Shown here: piece after piece, positions 13,206 to 15,296 of the stretch
Numbering within the stretch: the stretch's first letter is position 1
How the letters are laid out: the number at the start of each line of letters is the position of its first letter
Source: JAJFTV01 sp964426355
Lineage (GTDB): Bacteria; Chloroflexota; Anaerolineae; Anaerolineales; Anaerolineaceae
Length of the DNA: 15,296 nucleotides
Assembly (NCBI GenBank): GCA_964426355.1
Contig: CAYRRA010000105.1
Coordinates: 1 to 15,296 of the forward strand
Direction of reading: 5' to 3'
Made by a program: the position numbers and the translations under genes
Notes under the pieces: model-generated
Told to the model about the DNA's origin: nothing
Seen by the model: only the letters and a program-made list of their open reading frames with translations
Databases searched by the model: none

Positions 13206-14207
13206 ATGAGTAAGAGAGTTGCTCTATATTTGCAAGATGCACATGATTTACGTGATGGATTAGATTATGTGCGTTATGCTGAAGAAAAAGGATTTGAGGC
13301 TGTCTGGCAAGCTGAAAGCCGATTGGTACGGGATGCTATTGTACCGATGGCTGCCTACGCAGCCGTTACGCAGAAAATAAAAGTAGCTTCAGGCGTAATT
13401 AACAACTGGACACGCAATATTGGTTTGCTTGCCTCCACATTTCTCACCCTGGATGATCTTGCACCTGACAGAATTATTTGTGGGATTGGAGCATGGTGGG
13501 ACCCCCTGGCAAAGAATGTTGGGATTGACCGCAAAAAGCCGTTGATCGCCATGCGCGAGACGGTTTATGTCCTGCGAAAACTTTTAAACATGGAGAAAGT
13601 AAATTTTGCGGGTGAGTTTATTCAGGTCAATGGCATTGAATTGGATGTAGTGCATGGACGAAAAGAACCACGTTATGTACCGATTATGATTGGTGCCACT
13701 GGCGATCAGATGATGCAACTCACTGGAGAGATTTCAGATGGCGCTGTATTGAACTATTGCGTTCCACCTGAATATAATATTCGTGCACTCGAGATGCTTG
13801 ATGTTGGTGCAAAAAAAGCTGGTCGACGAGTAGATGATGTAGACCGTCCGCAATTGATTGTCTGTTCAGTTGACCACGATCGGGAACGAGCGATCGATAC
13901 TACCAGGGGGTTATTAACGCAATATCTTGCGCAGCAACCCCATATCGCAAAGGCATCAGGAGTAGCTCAAAGCGTTGTCGACAGCATTCAATCCATTCTG
14001 GGTTGGCCCGCCACACATGAGCAAATAGAGAAGGCAAAACACCTTGTCCCAGAAGAGTTAATCCATCGAATAACAGCTTCTGGAACTCCTGAAGAAGCGC
14101 GCAATAAAGTAAAAGAGTACATTCATAATGGCTGCACCTGTCCAATTCTCTATCCTGTCGGCGGTGATGTCCGTTTGTTGATTGATACGTTTGCAACAGA
14201 ACAATAA
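13206..14207 (+). CDS. LLM-class F420-dependent oxidoreductase (luciferase-like, Mer-type)
   Basis: A 333-residue TIM-barrel protein of the bacterial luciferase-like superfamily. Segments typical of the 5,10-methylenetetrahydromethanopterin reductase (Mer)-like branch are YVRYAEEKGFEAVWQAESR (21-39), ASGVINNWTRN (61-71), RIICGIGAWWDPLAK (89-103) and IMIGATGDQMMQLTGEISDG (160-179). Members bind F420 or FMN and move hydride to or from an organic substrate. The presence of cofE and npdG just upstream favours F420 here. The substrate is unknown; annotation as methylene-tetrahydromethanopterin reductase would go beyond the evidence. It is led by a near-consensus promoter and ribosome site, and the molybdenum-hydroxylase subunit follows after 16 bp, so they probably share a transcript. 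Confidence 0.88.
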   Translation: MSKRVALYLQDAHDLRDGLDYVRYAEEKGFEAVWQAESRLVRDAIVPMAAYAAVTQKIKVASGVINNWTRNIGLLASTFLTLDDLAPDRIICGIGAWWDPLAKNVGIDRKKPLIAMRETVYVLRKLLNMEKVNFAGEFIQVNGIELDVVHGRKEPRYVPIMIGATGDQMMQLTGEISDGAVLNYCVPPEYNIRALEMLDVGAKKAGRRVDDVDRPQLIVCSVDHDRERAIDTTRGLLTQYLAQQPHIAKASGVAQSVVDSIQSILGWPATHEQIEKAKHLVPEELIHRITASGTPEEARNKVKEYIHNGCTCPILYPVGGDVRLLIDTFATEQ

Positions 14208-14223
14208 CTCAATTGGTGAAATA

Positions 14224-15296
14224 ATGTGGAAAACATTTATTGATGCCTGTACGATATCTGACGTACTTGAAGCATTGGCTGAACACAGAGATCAGGCGAA
14301 AATTATTGCCGGTGCAACGGATTTTTTGCTTGAACTGGAAAGAGGTGGTCACCCTGGAGTAACAGTACTCATTGACATATCCAGGATACCAGGTCTCAAC
14401 ACCATTTCATTGGACGAGGAGGGTATCATTCATCTGGGTCCCTTGGTGACGCACAATCAATGCGTGGCGTCAAAATTGATCCGTGAAGATGCTTTCCCTC
14501 TGGCACGTGCGTGTTGGGAGGTGGGTTCACCGCAAATCCGAAATCGAGGAACTGTTGCAGGGAACCTGATCACAGCATCACCAGCAAATGATACTATCTC
14601 ACCTCTTTTCGCGTTGGGTGCGAGCGTTAAACTTAAATCGGTCTCCGGTGAACGCATTGTACCTTTGGAGGAGTTTTACACTGGGGTTCGTAAGACGGTT
14701 TTACGTCCTGATGAAATGATGGTGGATATTTTCTTTCCACAGATGAGAAAAAACCAATCCGGTACATATTACAAATTTGCTTTACGCAGGGCTCAAGCGA
14801 TATCGGTTGTAAACATAGCCATCGTCTTGACCTATCAGAGCAAATCAATCCAATCTGCCAGTATTACATTAGGAGCTGTTGCACCGACCATTTTCCACGC
14901 ACGAGAGGCAGAGAATTTTCTTACTGGCGCAATACTCGACCTTTCAACGATTGAGAAAGCAGCCGAGCTTTCGGATGAAGCAGCAAAACCCATCAGTGAT
15001 TTGCGTGGGTCAAAGGAATACCGAAAAAGGATTGTTAAAATCAGCGTACAGCGTGCACTGACTTCCCTCCAAAAAGGCGAAGAACGCACAGGCTTCCCTG
15101 ACGACCCGGTTTTATTGTGCGGAAAATACACACCACAACCTGCATATTGGCATAGTGGAGAAAATAAGCCCATTGTTACATCTATTAATGGGAAAGAATA
15201 CCTCTTTTCCGAAGGACATCAAAAAACATTATTGAAATTACTTCGGGATGTTGGTTTTTTGACCGGGACAAAAGAAGGATGTGATGAAGGTGAATG
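14224..15296 (+). CDS. Molybdenum hydroxylase FAD-binding subunit fused to a [2Fe-2S] domain, cut by window edge
   Basis: The reading frame is open from ATG 14224 to the right edge (357 complete codons). Residues 1-285 are a FAD-binding subunit of the xanthine dehydrogenase/CoxM family: the FAD loop IIAGATDFLLEL (about 27-38), the second FAD motif with RNRGTVAGNLITASPANDT (about 107-125), and the C-terminal CO dehydrogenase flavoprotein-type domain (SITLGAVAPTIFHAREAE). After a linker, residues from about 316 on read INGKEYLF to LLKLLRDVGFLTGTKEGCDEGE, the start of a plant-type [2Fe-2S] ferredoxin domain. C353 is the first cluster ligand, and the next codon begins TG, fitting the second Cys. 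Electrons would pass from a molybdopterin subunit, expected downstream, through iron-sulfur to FAD. E. coli YgfM and XdhB are single-domain relatives. Confidence 0.9.
   Translation, partial: MWKTFIDACTISDVLEALAEHRDQAKIIAGATDFLLELERGGHPGVTVLIDISRIPGLNTISLDEEGIIHLGPLVTHNQCVASKLIREDAFPLARACWEVGSPQIRNRGTVAGNLITASPANDTISPLFALGASVKLKSVSGERIVPLEEFYTGVRKTVLRPDEMMVDIFFPQMRKNQSGTYYKFALRRAQAISVVNIAIVLTYQSKSIQSASITLGAVAPTIFHAREAENFLTGAILDLSTIEKAAELSDEAAKPISDLRGSKEYRKRIVKISVQRALTSLQKGEERTGFPDDPVLLCGKYTPQPAYWHSGENKPIVTSINGKEYLFSEGHQKTLLKLLRDVGFLTGTKEGCDEGE

Noticed and set aside
9762..15296. Selenocysteine codon in the SsnA/molybdenum-hydroxylase cluster
   Set aside because: SsnA clusters can be selenium-linked, but every TGA seen in frame in this stretch fits a normal gene end, and no interrupted conserved domain was found.

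Overview
The window looks like chromosomal DNA of an anaerobic member of the Chloroflexota, most likely an Anaerolineae-type bacterium. This is an inference. It rests on moderate to low GC, a secreted LysM-M23 cell-wall protein, genes for coenzyme F420 (cofE, an F420:NADP oxidoreductase, a luciferase-like F420 enzyme), an SsnA-type amidohydrolase, a molybdenum-hydroxylase subunit and two hypothetical proteins of a kind I associate with this phylum. No phage, insertion sequence, CRISPR array or plasmid feature was found. Apart from the first gene everything reads on the + strand, and gaps are short.

Left part (1-3030): a NarL/FixJ response regulator, cut by the left edge, faces left. Across a 125-bp AT-rich divergent region starts a tight three-gene unit: a C39-like cysteine peptidase fold protein, a DUF192 protein and a secreted LysM-M23 endopeptidase. 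Its genes overlap or lie 3 bp apart.

Middle part (3031-8662): a good promoter precedes a 528-residue multi-domain protein of unknown function and its small partner. The end of the partner gene carries a terminator-like 11-bp inverted repeat. A tRNA-Arg(TCT) gene follows. Next comes a protein quality control unit: an Hsp20 small heat-shock protein, an ATP-dependent Lon protease and a single-domain CheY-like receiver whose start overlaps the end of lon.

Right part (8663-15296): a YpeA-like acetyltransferase is joined by a TAATG overlap to a MogA/MoaB-type molybdopterin protein. Then follow an SsnA-type amidohydrolase, an F420-dependent NADP reductase, CofE (ATGA overlap) and a 2H phosphoesterase. 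A new consensus promoter then drives a luciferase-like F420-dependent oxidoreductase and a molybdenum-hydroxylase subunit in which a FAD-binding domain is fused to a C-terminal [2Fe-2S] domain, cut by the right edge. Molybdenum cofactor, purine/selenium-type hydroxylase and F420 genes are thus interleaved. The most interesting possibility here is that heterocycle hydroxylation is coupled to F420 redox chemistry, but that remains inference from gene order.
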